Counted from the first letter of the stretch, positions 17,066 to 25,539 are shown. The stretch: 64,000 bases of DNA from OFTM10 sp964196195 (GCA_964196195.1 CAXMSE010000049.1:1-64000); one strand, 5' to 3'. Notes: generated by a model not told the origin, from the sequence alone. Numbers and translations: made by a program.

Positions 17066-19438
17066 TCAGGCGCGCAGGACTGCTCCGGTCTTCTTGGCCA
17101 CCTGGTCTATGCAGGCCTGGCGGGCCTCTGACACCTCAGCATCGGTGAGGGTGCGGTCGCCGGCCTGGAACCGAAGCCGGTAGGCGAGCGAGCGTGAACC
17201 CTCGTCGACACCAGTACCGCGATACACGTCGAACAGATCGGTGGCCGCCAGGAGGGCACCACCACCCTTGCGGAGCGATCCCTCGACCTGGGACGCGGGC
17301 ACTTCATCGGACACCACGAAGGCCAGATCGATATCGCTCGAAGGGAACTTGCTCACCGGCGTGTAGCGACGGTTGCCGTGGGGCCCGTCGAGCACCGCAC
17401 CGAGATCGAGTTCGAGCCAGCCAACTCGGCCCTCGATGCCATACGCCTCAAGCACCCCAGGATCGACTTCACCGACGACGCCACGCGTCCGACCGGCGAC
17501 TACGACCTCGGCCGACCGGGTGGGGTGCATTCCAGCGGGCGATGCCGCGTTCAACTGCAGATTGGGAAGCGTCAACGCCCGATCGAGGGCGTCGAGCACC
17601 TCAACTGCTCCGGGCGCCTCGACCCCAGCGAGGGCGACAGCCAGGTACTCGCGTTCATCGGGCAACAACTCACCCTCTCGGGCGGGGAGGAATACGTGGT
17701 CGATCTCGAAAAACCTGACCCCCGCGACCCGATGTGATTGGTTGTAGGCGATCGCCTTCAACTGTCCGGGCAGCAACGATGTGCGTAGTACTGATTCCTC
17801 GGCGTGGAGGGGATTGGTGAGGGTGACCCCGTCCTCGGGAAGCCCCGCCCGAGCCAGATCGCCCGGAGCCAGGAAAGGCATGGGAAGCGTCTCGTCACAG
17901 CCGGCGCCCACCAGCACCTGGCGAACCAGCCGACGATCGTGTTGATAACGGCTCAACCCTCCCGCATCCTCGCCCTTGGGCACGGTGCGAACAATGTTTT
18001 CGTAACCGTGGAGACGGCCGATCTCCTCGGCCACATCGGTCTCGGTGGCTGTGTCCCAACGCCATGTGGGGATCACGACCGATAACTCCGAGCCGACGAT
18101 GTCGACACCAAAGCCGATTGAAATCAGGTGTTGGGCCATCTCCAACTCGGTGAGTTTGGTACCGAGCAGACCATTGACCTTCGCCGCCCGAACCGTGATC
18201 GGCGTGCGGTCGGGTGTGTCGCCGGCTATGTCGACGAAACCATCGACGGCCACAACTCCGGACTCGGCCGCGAGTTGGATGAAGCGGCGCATGGCCCGTT
18301 CGATGTTGTCGCCCCAGTCGGCGCCGCGACGGAACCGCGTGGAGGCCTCGCTCGGGAGGTTGAGTCGCTTGACAGTGCGCGAAATCGACGGAGGATCCCA
18401 CCAGGCCATCTCGAGCAGCACATTGGTGGTGGAGTCGGAGATCTCAGTGGTTGCGCCGCCCATGACTCCGGCGAGGCTGATGATCTCATCGACGTCGTTG
18501 GTAATCACACCATCGTTGGCGGTGAGAGCGCGCTCGACATCGTCGAGGGTGAGAAGGGTCTCACCCTCGCTGGCGCGGCGAACCCTCAACTGGCCATTGA
18601 CGATCGTGTCGAAATCGAAGGTGTGATTGGGTTGGCCCAACTCGAGCATCACATAGTTGGAGATGTCGACGATCGAGTTGATGGGCCGCATTCCCAGCTG
18701 GGTCAAGCGATCGGCGAGCCACGCCGGCGAGGTGCCAATGGCGACGTTGCGCAGCACGGTGGCGACGAAACGTCCACACATCGTGGAATCAAGAACCTCC
18801 ACCTGGACCAGGTCGCCCACCCTCTCATCGGTGGTGCTTATCTCGTAGTGGGGGTAGGCGAAGGGCACGCCGAGCGCGGCCGCCAGGTCGCGCGCCACGC
18901 CGGCGACCGACATGGCATCAGGGCGATTGGCATTGACCTCGAGATCCCACAACACATCCGCCTTCAGCCCGAGGGCATCGCCCAGCGGCATTCCCGGCCG
19001 AGCCCCCTCGATCACACGATCATTGAGGATCAGGATGCCAAGCCCGTCTTCGCCGATGCCGATCTCGGCCCCCGAGCAACACATCCCGTTGGAGGTCTGC
19101 CCTCTCAACTGGCGCTGGGCTATTTCCATGCCGTTGGGCATCACGGTGCCGATGGTGGCGAACGGGATGAGATCATCGACCGCCATGTTGAAGGCGCCGC
19201 AACAGACCTGGAGGGGCTCACCATCTCCTTGATCGACATCAACGAGCTGGATCTTGTCGGCATCGGGGTGGGGGCGCAGGCCGGCCACTCGGGCGAGGAC
19301 GACGCCATCGACCGCTTCACCGATCAGCTCCATCTCTTCCACCGCGAGCCCCAACGAACTCAAGACCTCTCCGAGATGGTGGGGATCACCATCGATGCCT
19401 GGTGCGAACTCACGGAGCCAGGAAAGGGTGACCTTCAT
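17066..19438 (-). CDS. pheT: phenylalanyl-tRNA synthetase beta subunit
   Basis: Large subunit of the (alpha-beta)2 enzyme. The 790-residue protein shows the N-terminal B1 domain with a tRNA-binding OB fold (about 39-150, HPDADKIQLV), B3/B4 editing domain, B5, a catalytic-like core and a C-terminal FDX-ACB anticodon-binding domain (about 700-790) starting PVSKFPSSDIDLAFVV. Length is normal. The ATG shares one base with the pheS stop (TGATG). Confidence 0.97.
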   Translation of the reverse strand: MKVTLSWLREFAPGIDGDPHHLGEVLSSLGLAVEEMELIGEAVDGVVLARVAGLRPHPDADKIQLVDVDQGDGEPLQVCCGAFNMAVDDLIPFATIGTVMPNGMEIAQRQLRGQTSNGMCCSGAEIGIGEDGLGILILNDRVIEGARPGMPLGDALGLKADVLWDLEVNANRPDAMSVAGVARDLAAALGVPFAYPHYEISTTDERVGDLVQVEVLDSTMCGRFVATVLRNVAIGTSPAWLADRLTQLGMRPINSIVDISNYVMLELGQPNHTFDFDTIVNGQLRVRRASEGETLLTLDDVERALTANDGVITNDVDEIISLAGVMGGATTEISDSTTNVLLEMAWWDPPSISRTVKRLNLPSEASTRFRRGADWGDNIERAMRRFIQLAAESGVVAVDGFVDIAGDTPDRTPITVRAAKVNGLLGTKLTELEMAQHLISIGFGVDIVGSELSVVIPTWRWDTATETDVAEEIGRLHGYENIVRTVPKGEDAGGLSRYQHDRRLVRQVLVGAGCDETLPMPFLAPGDLARAGLPEDGVTLTNPLHAEESVLRTSLLPGQLKAIAYNQSHRVAGVRFFEIDHVFLPAREGELLPDEREYLAVALAGVEAPGAVEVLDALDRALTLPNLQLNAASPAGMHPTRSAEVVVAGRTRGVVGEVDPGVLEAYGIEGRVGWLELDLGAVLDGPHGNRRYTPVSKFPSSDIDLAFVVSDEVPASQVEGSLRKGGGALLAATDLFDVYRGTGVDEGSRSLAYRLRFQAGDRTLTDAEVSEARQACIDQVAKKTGAVLRA

Positions 19439-20436
19439 CAGAACTGCCTCAGGAAGCGAACGTCGTTGTTGACCAACTCACGGATGTCGTCGAGCTCATA
19501 GCGCATCACCGCGAGGCGGTCGATCCCGAAGCCAAAGGCGAAACCCTGCCACTCCTCGGGGTCGATCCCGCAGTTGGCCAGAACGTTGGGATGCACCACC
19601 CCGCACCCCCCGAGCTCGAGCCACGAACCATCGGGGCGTGAGATATCGAACTCGGCGCTCGGTTCGGTGAACGGGAAGTAGGACGGCCTGAGCCTGGTCT
19701 TCACCTCGCCGCCGAAGAAGGCGTGCACAAATTCCTCGATGGTGCCGGCAAGATCGCCGAGGGTGATACCTCGGTCGACCACAAGTCCTTCGATCTGGTT
19801 GAAGGCCGGAAGATGGGTGGCATCGGCGGTGTCGGTTCGGAAGGTTCGACCGGGGGCGACGATGTAGATCGGCGGCTCGGTGTTTTCCATGGTTCGGATC
19901 TGCACCGGCGAGGTGTGCGAGCGCAGCATCACTTCCTCGGGCTCGCCAAGATCAACGAAGATGGTGTCGAAGCTGCCTCGCGCCGGGTGCCACTCGGGAA
20001 TGTTGAGCGCCTCGAAGTTGTACCAGGCGGTCTCCACCTCAGGTCCCTCGGCGATGGTGTAGCCCATGGAGACGAACACGTCCTCGAGTCGATCGCGGGC
20101 TTGGGTGTTGAGATGCAGCGAGCCGCGACGGATCTCGCCGAGCCGTTCGGAGAGGTCGAGGCGTTCCGCGCCGTACTGGGCCTGTCTCGCGGCGGCGGCG
20201 AGGCGTTGGCGAGCCGCAGCGACGCCGGCCTCCATGGCTTGGCGGATCTCGTTCACCGCCCGGCCTGTGGCCTTGCGCTCTTCGGGCTCGAGGGCTCCGA
20301 GCTTCTTCTTGGCTGCCGACAACTGGGACTTCTTGCCCAGTAGTTCGGCATCAAGGGCAGCCACGGCATCGAGGTCGGTGGCTGCCGCGAGGCGTTGTTC
20401 GGCTGAGGCGGCGAGCGCTTCGAGTTCGTCGATCAT
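19438..20436 (-). CDS. pheS: phenylalanyl-tRNA synthetase alpha subunit
   Basis: Catalytic subunit of PheRS, 332 residues. An N-terminal coiled-coil (about 1-85, Ala/Glu/Lys-rich) binds tRNA. Class II motifs follow: FRTDTADATHLPAFNQIEG (motif 2 region), ELGGCGVVHPNVL, and motif 3 GFAFGFGIDRLAVMRY. I take ATG 20436 rather than GTG 20445, since a putative -10 (TAACCT, 20451-20446) directly abuts the GTG. Its upstream neighbour is divergent, so pheST is its own unit. Confidence 0.96.
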   Translation of the reverse strand: MIDELEALAASAEQRLAAATDLDAVAALDAELLGKKSQLSAAKKKLGALEPEERKATGRAVNEIRQAMEAGVAAARQRLAAAARQAQYGAERLDLSERLGEIRRGSLHLNTQARDRLEDVFVSMGYTIAEGPEVETAWYNFEALNIPEWHPARGSFDTIFVDLGEPEEVMLRSHTSPVQIRTMENTEPPIYIVAPGRTFRTDTADATHLPAFNQIEGLVVDRGITLGDLAGTIEEFVHAFFGGEVKTRLRPSYFPFTEPSAEFDISRPDGSWLELGGCGVVHPNVLANCGIDPEEWQGFAFGFGIDRLAVMRYELDDIRELVNNDVRFLRQF

Positions 20437-20445
20437 CGGAGTCAC

Positions 20446-20451
20446 AGGTTA
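20446..20451 (-). promoter_or_regulatory. putative -10 of pheST
   Basis: TAACCT on the minus strand, nine bases before the pheS ATG. This hexamer (TARCCT) recurs before several other operon-leading genes here. The -35 is poorly defined. Confidence 0.45.
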
Positions 20452-20499
20452 GGGCCTGCGCGGCGCCGAAAGGCTTACATTCCGTGACACACTCGCCTC

Positions 20500-20778
20500 G
20501 TGGACCACGACGTACGCGACAACCCCCAACGGGAGCGCTACGAACTCCACGTCGGCGGACGCCTCGTAACCATCGCCGACTATCGGCGCGACGGCGACGT
20601 GATCGTCGTCCCGCATGTGGAGACCGAGCCCCAGATGCGGGGGCGAGGCATGGCCGACCGCTTGATGAGGGGCATGCTCGACCAGCTCCGCTCCCAGGGG
20701 CTCAGCATCCGACCCCTGTGCCCCTACGCCGCCGATTTCATTCGCAAACACCCGACCGACCACGACCTCACGGCTTGA
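20500..20778 (+). CDS. small GNAT-like N-acetyltransferase (YjdJ/COG2388 type)
   Basis: A 92-residue protein resembling the short acetyl-CoA-binding GNAT family. The pyrophosphate-binding loop is seen as PQMRGRGMADRLM (about 46-58), and the C-terminal half keeps the family pattern LSIRPLCPYAADFIRKHP. The start is GTG 20500; there is no clear Shine-Dalgarno. It is transcribed divergently from pheS, and its 3' end overlaps the convergent methyltransferase gene by 11 bases. Substrate unknown. Confidence 0.88.
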   Translation: MDHDVRDNPQRERYELHVGGRLVTIADYRRDGDVIVVPHVETEPQMRGRGMADRLMRGMLDQLRSQGLSIRPLCPYAADFIRKHPTDHDLTA

Positions 20779-21556
20779 CCGCGCGGCTGGCCTCATAGAG
20801 AAGCAGGGTGCCGGCCATCGCGACATTGAGCGATTCAGTGCGGCCGGGCATTCGGATGGTGGTCCATGCATCGACCAGTGCGTCGATCGAGTCGTCGAGC
20901 CCGTGAGGCTCCGACCCCAGAACTATCGCCACCGGGGCGGCCAGCACTCCGCCGTCGTGGGGCTCGCCCTGTCGGACATTGGTGGCCACCACCCGGAAGC
21001 CGGCCTTGCTGAGGGTCTCGAGAGCGGTGTCGGCCTCGATCGCCGACACCACAGGCACCCGCAGCACCGAGCCGGCCGATGCCCTGACCGCCTTGGGCCC
21101 CCACGGGTCGGCACCACCGGCCACCACCACAGCGGTGGCAGCCACGGCGTCGGCAGCGCGAATGAGAGTGCCCACATTGCCCGGATCTGAGATGTCGATC
21201 AGGACGAGAACCACCGCGTCGGGATCGGCGCGGGCGGGAAGGGCCACCCGGGGGCGGGGCACCAGGGCCAGCATCGGCTGGGGTGCGACCGACGGTGCCA
21301 ACTTCTCGAACACGTGATCACGAACGACGAGCAACTCCACGTCGGGACCCAGGCGACCACATATCGACTCGACCTCAGCAGAGGTGGAGTCGGCCTCCGG
21401 GATCACGACGGTGGCGGGCACCACGCCCGCGTCGAGGGCCTCTCGCACCGTGCGAGGGCCTTCGAGCACAACTTCGGGTGAACGTGAACTGCGCCGACCT
21501 ATGAGGCGGCGCAGTTCGACAACTCTGGGATTATTGGCCCCGAGGACTGCAGTCAT
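20768..21556 (-). CDS. SpoU/TrmH-family RNA 2'-O-methyltransferase
   Basis: SPOUT-fold methyltransferase acting on rRNA or tRNA ribose, 262 residues. An N-terminal substrate-binding part (about 1-100, VLEGPRTVREALDAG) is followed by the SPOUT motifs: DISDPGNVGTLIRAADA (motif 1), IVLGSEPHGLDDSI (motif 2) and RMPGRTESLNVAMAGTLLLYEA (motif 3). It follows rplT by 19 bases, a placement known in actinobacteria (TsnR-like). The exact target nucleotide cannot be deduced. Confidence 0.93.
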   Translation of the reverse strand: MTAVLGANNPRVVELRRLIGRRSSRSPEVVLEGPRTVREALDAGVVPATVVIPEADSTSAEVESICGRLGPDVELLVVRDHVFEKLAPSVAPQPMLALVPRPRVALPARADPDAVVLVLIDISDPGNVGTLIRAADAVAATAVVVAGGADPWGPKAVRASAGSVLRVPVVSAIEADTALETLSKAGFRVVATNVRQGEPHDGGVLAAPVAIVLGSEPHGLDDSIDALVDAWTTIRMPGRTESLNVAMAGTLLLYEASRAVKP

Positions 21557-21575
21557 TGCAGCTGAGAGCCGGCGC

Positions 21576-21947
21576 TCAGGATGCGGCAGCCTCGGCGCCC
21601 GCGTTGTTGGCTGCTTGCACCAGGGCGGTGAAAGCCGCGGGCTCGTGAACAGCCAGATCGGCGAGGTTCTTGCGGTCGACCTCGATGCCGGCCGCCTTCA
21701 GTCCGGCGATGAACCGGCTGTAGGTGGTGCCGTTTTCGCGACACGCAGCATTGATGCGCTGGATCCACAGCTTGCGGAACTCGCCCTTGCGAGCGCGGCG
21801 GTCGCGGAACGCATAGTTGCCGGCGTGCATGACGGACTCATTGGCCGACTTCCACGAGCGGGAACGGTTGCCGTAGTGGCCCTTCGCCCTCTCAAGTATT
21901 ACCCGGCGGCGTTTCTTGGAGTGCACGGAGCGTTTTACGCGTGCCAT
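21576..21947 (-). CDS. rplT: 50S ribosomal protein L20
   Basis: Large-subunit protein essential for early assembly, 123 residues. The very basic N-terminal helix (ARVKRSVHSKKRRRVILE) and the conserved FRKLWIQRINAACRENG and YSRFIAGLKAAGIEVDRK segments identify it. A short alanine-rich tail is extra. It is third in infC-rpmI-rplT. Confidence 0.98.
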   Translation of the reverse strand: MARVKRSVHSKKRRRVILERAKGHYGNRSRSWKSANESVMHAGNYAFRDRRARKGEFRKLWIQRINAACRENGTTYSRFIAGLKAAGIEVDRKNLADLAVHEPAAFTALVQAANNAGAEAAAS

Positions 21948-21992
21948 CTCAATTCTCCTTCTTCAGTTCTGTTCGGGGTGCAGTGATCGGGC

Positions 21993-22184
21993 TCAGACGC
22001 CCAGATCACGGAGCTTTCGCTCGTCGGCCTTGGCGACCTCGGTGGAGCCACGGAGCTGACGAACTCGCTTGGGGCTCTTCTTCTCCATGATGTGGTTCTT
22101 GTTGGCCTGGCGGCGCCGGAGCTTGCCGGTGCCGGTGCGTTTGAACCGTTTGGCCGCACCGCGGTGGGTCTTCATCTTTGGCAT
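21993..22184 (-). CDS. rpmI: 50S ribosomal protein L35
   Basis: Small basic large-subunit protein of 63 residues, of normal size. MPKMKTHRGAAKRFKRTGTGK and the central NKNHIMEKKSPKRVRQLRG are standard. It starts 7 bases after infC and precedes rplT by 45 bases. Confidence 0.98.
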   Translation of the reverse strand: MPKMKTHRGAAKRFKRTGTGKLRRRQANKNHIMEKKSPKRVRQLRGSTEVAKADERKLRDLGV

Positions 22185-22191
22185 GTGATCG

Positions 22192-22818
22192 CTACTCTTC
22201 TGTGGCTTCTTTGGCGGCTGCTGCGGCCTCTACCGCCTCAGTTTCGGCGGCCTCGACGGCTGCCTGCTTCTTGAGTTCCTTCTCGTGGCGGGCCTGAGCC
22301 TGCTTGTCGGGGGCCATAACCATGATCATGTTGCGACCGTCTTGGCGAGGGTGGAATTCCACCTTGCCGACGTGCACAACAGTGTCGGCAACCCGGTCGA
22401 GAATTTTGCGACCCAACTCGGGATGCTGCATCTCGCGACCGCGGAACATGATCGTGACCTTGACCTTGTGGCCTTCCCCGAGGAACTCCTCGACCTTTCG
22501 AGTCTTGGTGTCGAAGTCGCCGGGCCCGATCTTGGGTCGGTACTTCATCTCCTTGACTGTGAGGTTGGAAGACTTCTTTCGAGATTCCTTGGCCCGCTGG
22601 TCGGCTTCGTACTTGAATTTGCCGTAATCCATGATTCGACAAACCGGCGGGTTCGCCCTGTCGGCGACCTCAACCAAGTCGAGGCCGGCGGCCCGGGCGA
22701 TATTCAATGCCTGGGGTAGCGGCTTGATGCCGATCTGTTCGCCGTCCTGTCCGACGAGTCGGACCTCTCTGGCGCGGATCCGATCGTTGATCCTTGGCTC
22801 GTCTGTTGGCGCTGCTAT
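22192..22818 (-). CDS. infC: translation initiation factor IF-3 with probable ATA start codon
   Basis: Controls start-codon choice and subunit dissociation. Conserved IF-3 begins at EPRINDRIRAREVRLVG and continues through KFKYEADQ, KEMKYRPKIGPGD and the C-terminal domain VKVTIMFRGREMQHPELG, then an Ala/Glu-rich tail (last 25 residues). No ATG, GTG or TTG lies in frame for some distance upstream of the conserved part. The best start is ATA at 22818, with GAGGAG nine bases before it, giving 208 residues. Rare start codons in infC are a known autoregulatory device. An in-frame ATG at 23025 would add 69 residues spanning a terminator-like hairpin and is unlikely. Confidence 0.93.
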   Translation of the reverse strand: MAAPTDEPRINDRIRAREVRLVGQDGEQIGIKPLPQALNIARAAGLDLVEVADRANPPVCRIMDYGKFKYEADQRAKESRKKSSNLTVKEMKYRPKIGPGDFDTKTRKVEEFLGEGHKVKVTIMFRGREMQHPELGRKILDRVADTVVHVGKVEFHPRQDGRNMIMVMAPDKQAQARHEKELKKQAAVEAAETEAVEAAAAAKEATEE

Positions 22819-22889
22819 CGCCCTGAACTCCTCGTGAACACGGAACCTCCGTAGTGAAGCGGAACGTCCGACTCGCTGCCTCCTGGTGG

Positions 22890-22924
22890 AAAAAGCGAAG
22901 CGGACGCCGGGAGTCGACGTCCGC
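22890..22924 (-). terminator. attenuator-like hairpin in the infC leader
   Basis: In minus-strand RNA a 7-bp GC stem (22924-22918 with 22906-22900, loop 11) is followed by UUCGC and then five U (22894-22890). This resembles an intrinsic terminator about 75 bases before the infC start. An upstream leader segment (23005-22999, CGGACGC) is perfectly complementary to 22907-22901 in the terminator's 3' arm and could form an antiterminator. Confidence 0.6.
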
Positions 22925-23065
22925 GAAACCCAGGTGTACGAGACACGAGGTGTTACCGAGTGGTCGACCTGGCGCACTTCTTCTTCGAGCCTGAGCCCGC
23001 GTCCGGTGTGGCCAGGTGGGGACATTCCCGAAGGATTGACCCACTTCCCGCTGAATTGTTAGCGA

Positions 23066-23071
23066 TATCGT
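23066..23071 (+). promoter_or_regulatory. putative -10 of the DUF1844-like gene
   Basis: TATCGT on the plus strand, six bases before the ATG at 23078, implies a leaderless mRNA. TTGACC at 23036-23041 is a -35-like sequence but 24 bases away, which is too long a spacing. Confidence 0.45.
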
Positions 23072-23095
23072 ACCAGGATGAGTTCTCTCTGGACA
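23067..23095 (-). promoter_or_regulatory. putative infC promoter
   Basis: Minus strand: -35-like TGTCCA (23095-23090), 17 bases, -10 TACGAT (23072-23067). The predicted start near 23060 gives a leader of about 240 bases. It overlaps the putative -10 of the divergent gene, so the two could compete. Confidence 0.4.
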
Positions 23096-23539
23096 CCTGG
23101 AGGTGAGCACCCCGTCGACCGAGACGAAGGTGTCGCCGACCTTACCCCTCCCCCGTCGCTTGATCCCGACCTCGATGATGCCATCGCCGCAGCCCTACCC
23201 GACGGCATGAGGCTCGACGACCTGACCCCCGAGCAGAGGGCCCAGGCCGAGGAGATGGTGCACGAGATGGCCTCAGCTCGCGAGCGCCTTCTCGAAGCTC
23301 CCGCCAGCACCGTGGTGGCCAACCACGCCATGGGCCTCTACGAGTTGGCCGCGCTCCACCTGTCTCAGCAGGAGCCCAACTTCGCCGAGGCCACCGTGGC
23401 AATCGATGCTCTGGCTGGGATCGTCGACGGTTTGGGCAGTCGCCTCGCCGATGCCGAGCCGACCCTTCGAGAGGGCCTGGATCAACTCCGCATGATTTTT
23501 GTGCAGCTTCGCAACCAGCAGGACACCGCCGAAGACTGA
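23078..23539 (+). CDS. conserved hypothetical protein, DUF1844-like
   Basis: A soluble protein of 153 residues with no enzyme motif. The C-terminal half (about 75-150: ASTVVANHAMGLYELAALHLSQ, then AIDALAGIVDGLG and EPTLREGLDQLRMIFVQLRNQ) matches my memory of DUF1844 proteins, short all-helical proteins common in bacteria. The N-terminal 40 residues are acidic and proline-rich and probably disordered. It is divergent from infC and is predicted to start on a leaderless transcript. Function unknown. Confidence 0.82.
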   Translation: MSSLWTPGGEHPVDRDEGVADLTPPPSLDPDLDDAIAAALPDGMRLDDLTPEQRAQAEEMVHEMASARERLLEAPASTVVANHAMGLYELAALHLSQQEPNFAEATVAIDALAGIVDGLGSRLADAEPTLREGLDQLRMIFVQLRNQQDTAED

Positions 23540-23562
23540 GCCAGCCCGGCACCGACTCGCCG

Positions 23563-24360
23563 CTACGACACCACCATCATCGAGCCGCCCACCACGAGGG
23601 CGGCGCCCACGATGAGAGGCCTCGATGCGGCGCGGGGCGCCAGGGCCAGACCGAACAGGATCGAAGTTGCCCTCAAGGTGGCCACATTGGCTGCGTCAGC
23701 GCGGGTGTAGGCCAGCAGGATCAGTCCATAGGCCGAGGTCTGCATCAGGCCCACCCTCACACCCTGGCGGGCCACAGCCCTGAGCCGGGCGGACGTCACC
23801 CGGCTGGCCACGGTCGTCGTGAGCGCAGCGATCGGGGTAGCCGCGGCGAAGAAGCCCAGCCCACCGGTGGTGTTGGCCCCCTTGGCATCGAGCAGGGTGT
23901 ACGACGCGATGAACAAGCCAGTGGTGAGCGCCATCAGCAGAGCCGACCGTTCACCGAGCCCAACCGCGACGCCACCGATCAGGGCCAGCCCCGCCGCCAC
24001 CGCCACCACACCCGCGATAGTTAGGGCCGATGGGGTCTGGTCGAGGAACCACACCCCCACCACCGCGACTATCAGGGGAGCGGATCCTCGGGCAATGGGG
24101 TAGGTGATGGCGAGAGCTCCCCGGTCGTAGGCGGCCGAGAGCGACCAGATGTAGCCGCTGTGGGCCATCGCGCTCAGGGCCAGAATCCCCAGCACTTCGG
24201 TGGGCGGATCGGTGATGAGCCAGGGTGAGAGAAGCACCGGCACCGTGAGATAGGCGACGATGAGTGTGGCTCGGCGATCATCGCCAGAGTGGGTGCGGGC
24301 GTTCCACGACGCATGGAGGAAGGCCGAGCCCAGCACGAGCACGATGGCCGCCGTGCTCAA
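23563..24360 (-). CDS. EamA/DMT-superfamily transporter
   Basis: An integral membrane protein of 265 residues with about nine or ten hydrophobic helices arranged as two EamA-type repeats. SAFLHASWNARTHSGD near the N-terminus and YPIARGSAPLIVAVVGVWFL at the end of the first repeat are typical. Such proteins export or import metabolites; the cargo is unknown. The start appears to be TTG 24360 with AAGGGA seven bases upstream. It follows the cold-shock-like gene by 17 bases. Confidence 0.87.
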   Translation of the reverse strand: MSTAAIVLVLGSAFLHASWNARTHSGDDRRATLIVAYLTVPVLLSPWLITDPPTEVLGILALSAMAHSGYIWSLSAAYDRGALAITYPIARGSAPLIVAVVGVWFLDQTPSALTIAGVVAVAAGLALIGGVAVGLGERSALLMALTTGLFIASYTLLDAKGANTTGGLGFFAAATPIAALTTTVASRVTSARLRAVARQGVRVGLMQTSAYGLILLAYTRADAANVATLRATSILFGLALAPRAASRPLIVGAALVVGGSMMVVS

Positions 24361-24377
24361 GGATCGATCCCTTCAGC

Positions 24378-24596
24378 TCACGCCGGACGGATGTCGGATG
24401 CTTCCCAGCGTCCGAGGTGGCCAGGGGTGAGGGCAAAGTCGACCGCCGCACCCTGGGCAATTGATCGCGATCCATCGGCGATGGCGGTGCAGTGGAAGAA
24501 CCACCGGCCTGTCGCATCGGAAGCCTCGCCGACTCCGGCCCGTTCGTCGAAGCTCGCGATTCTGCCTCGACGCCGATCGCGAGGCGACTGCGTCAC
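24378..24596 (-). CDS. divergent cold-shock-domain protein
   Basis: A 72-residue protein with a single OB-fold cold-shock domain: GRIASFDERAGVGEA in place of the usual GxVKWF and GFGFI (RNP1), and WFFHCTAIADG in place of VFVHFS (RNP2). The RNP1 aromatics are largely missing, so single-stranded nucleic-acid binding may be weakened. The GTG start overlaps the hisG stop (GTGA), coupling its translation to hisG. I recognise similar short proteins in actinobacteria, but their role is not known to me. Confidence 0.78.
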   Translation of the reverse strand: MTQSPRDRRRGRIASFDERAGVGEASDATGRWFFHCTAIADGSRSIAQGAAVDFALTPGHLGRWEASDIRPA

Positions 24597-25468
24597 CCGA
24601 TTATCTTCGTAATCGGCATTTCCACGATCCCGCTCGCACCCATGTCGCGCAGCGCCGGGATCAAGATGTTGATCTCGTTCTTCGCCACAACGGTTTCCAC
24701 GGCGTAGCCGGCACCCCTGAACAGTTCATTGACGGTGGGCGACTTGAGCGAGGGAAGAACACCGATCACGTCGTCGAGAGCATCTGCGGGGACATTCATC
24801 TTCACCAGCACCTTCCCCCTGGCATCGAGCACTCCTTGGAGCAGGGTGTTTATCTGGCGCATCGCGTGAGCCTTCTCAGGATCTGCAGCCGAAACAGGGT
24901 TGGCAATGAGTTCGGTGTAGCTGGTGACGATGACGTCGATGATGCGTAGGCCGGCGGCAATCAGCGCACGGCCCGTTTCGGTGATGTCGACCACCACGTC
25001 GACGATGTCGGGGACCTTGGCTTCGGTGGCGCCGTAGCTCAGCCTCACATCAGCGTCAACGCCGGCTTCGTCGAGGAAGCGGCGGGTAATCTCGGGGTAT
25101 TCGGTAGATACGCGAACGCCATCGGGAAGATCGGCCACGCTCTGCCACGGCGAGTCGTGAGGCACGGCCATCACGATCCGTACAGGCTTGGCCGTCGCCT
25201 TCGAGTACTTCAGTTCGCCGAGCGACTCGACCGCACTGCTGGTCTCCTCGATCCAGTCGCGACCGGTGATGCCAATGTCGAAAAGGCCGTCGGCGACATA
25301 GGTGGGGATCTCCTGGGGTCGCAGGATTCGAACCGACTCGATACGAGGGTCGTTGATCGTGGCCTTGTAGCTGACAGCGGAGGAGCGGTCGACAGGCAGG
25401 TCGGCGGCCTCGAAGAGCTCGAGAGTGGCCTTCTCGAGTGATCCCTTGGGGAGCACGAGCTTGAGCAC
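24593..25468 (-). CDS. hisG: ATP phosphoribosyltransferase, long form
   Basis: Commits PRPP and ATP to histidine synthesis. The 291-residue protein is the long, HisZ-independent type: catalytic domains hold LVLPKGSLEKATLELF, DIGITGRDWI and VDVVVDITETGRAL, and a C-terminal ACT-like domain (about 215-291, VLVKMNVPADALDDVIGVLP) normally binds histidine for feedback. GTG start at 25468. No other his gene is next to it in this window. Confidence 0.96.
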   Translation of the reverse strand: MLKLVLPKGSLEKATLELFEAADLPVDRSSAVSYKATINDPRIESVRILRPQEIPTYVADGLFDIGITGRDWIEETSSAVESLGELKYSKATAKPVRIVMAVPHDSPWQSVADLPDGVRVSTEYPEITRRFLDEAGVDADVRLSYGATEAKVPDIVDVVVDITETGRALIAAGLRIIDVIVTSYTELIANPVSAADPEKAHAMRQINTLLQGVLDARGKVLVKMNVPADALDDVIGVLPSLKSPTVNELFRGAGYAVETVVAKNEINILIPALRDMGASGIVEMPITKIIG

Positions 25469-25539
25469 GGGAGTCGGTCCTTGGGTGGAGGGGGCGAACC
25501 CGTCTGAGGCTATCCGGCCTCGTTCGACGCGCCGCGATG

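Noticed and set aside
22819..23025. 69-residue N-terminal extension of IF-3 from an in-frame ATG at 23025
   Set aside because: It crosses a terminator-like hairpin, has no family conservation, and an SD-ATA start lies exactly at the conserved boundary.
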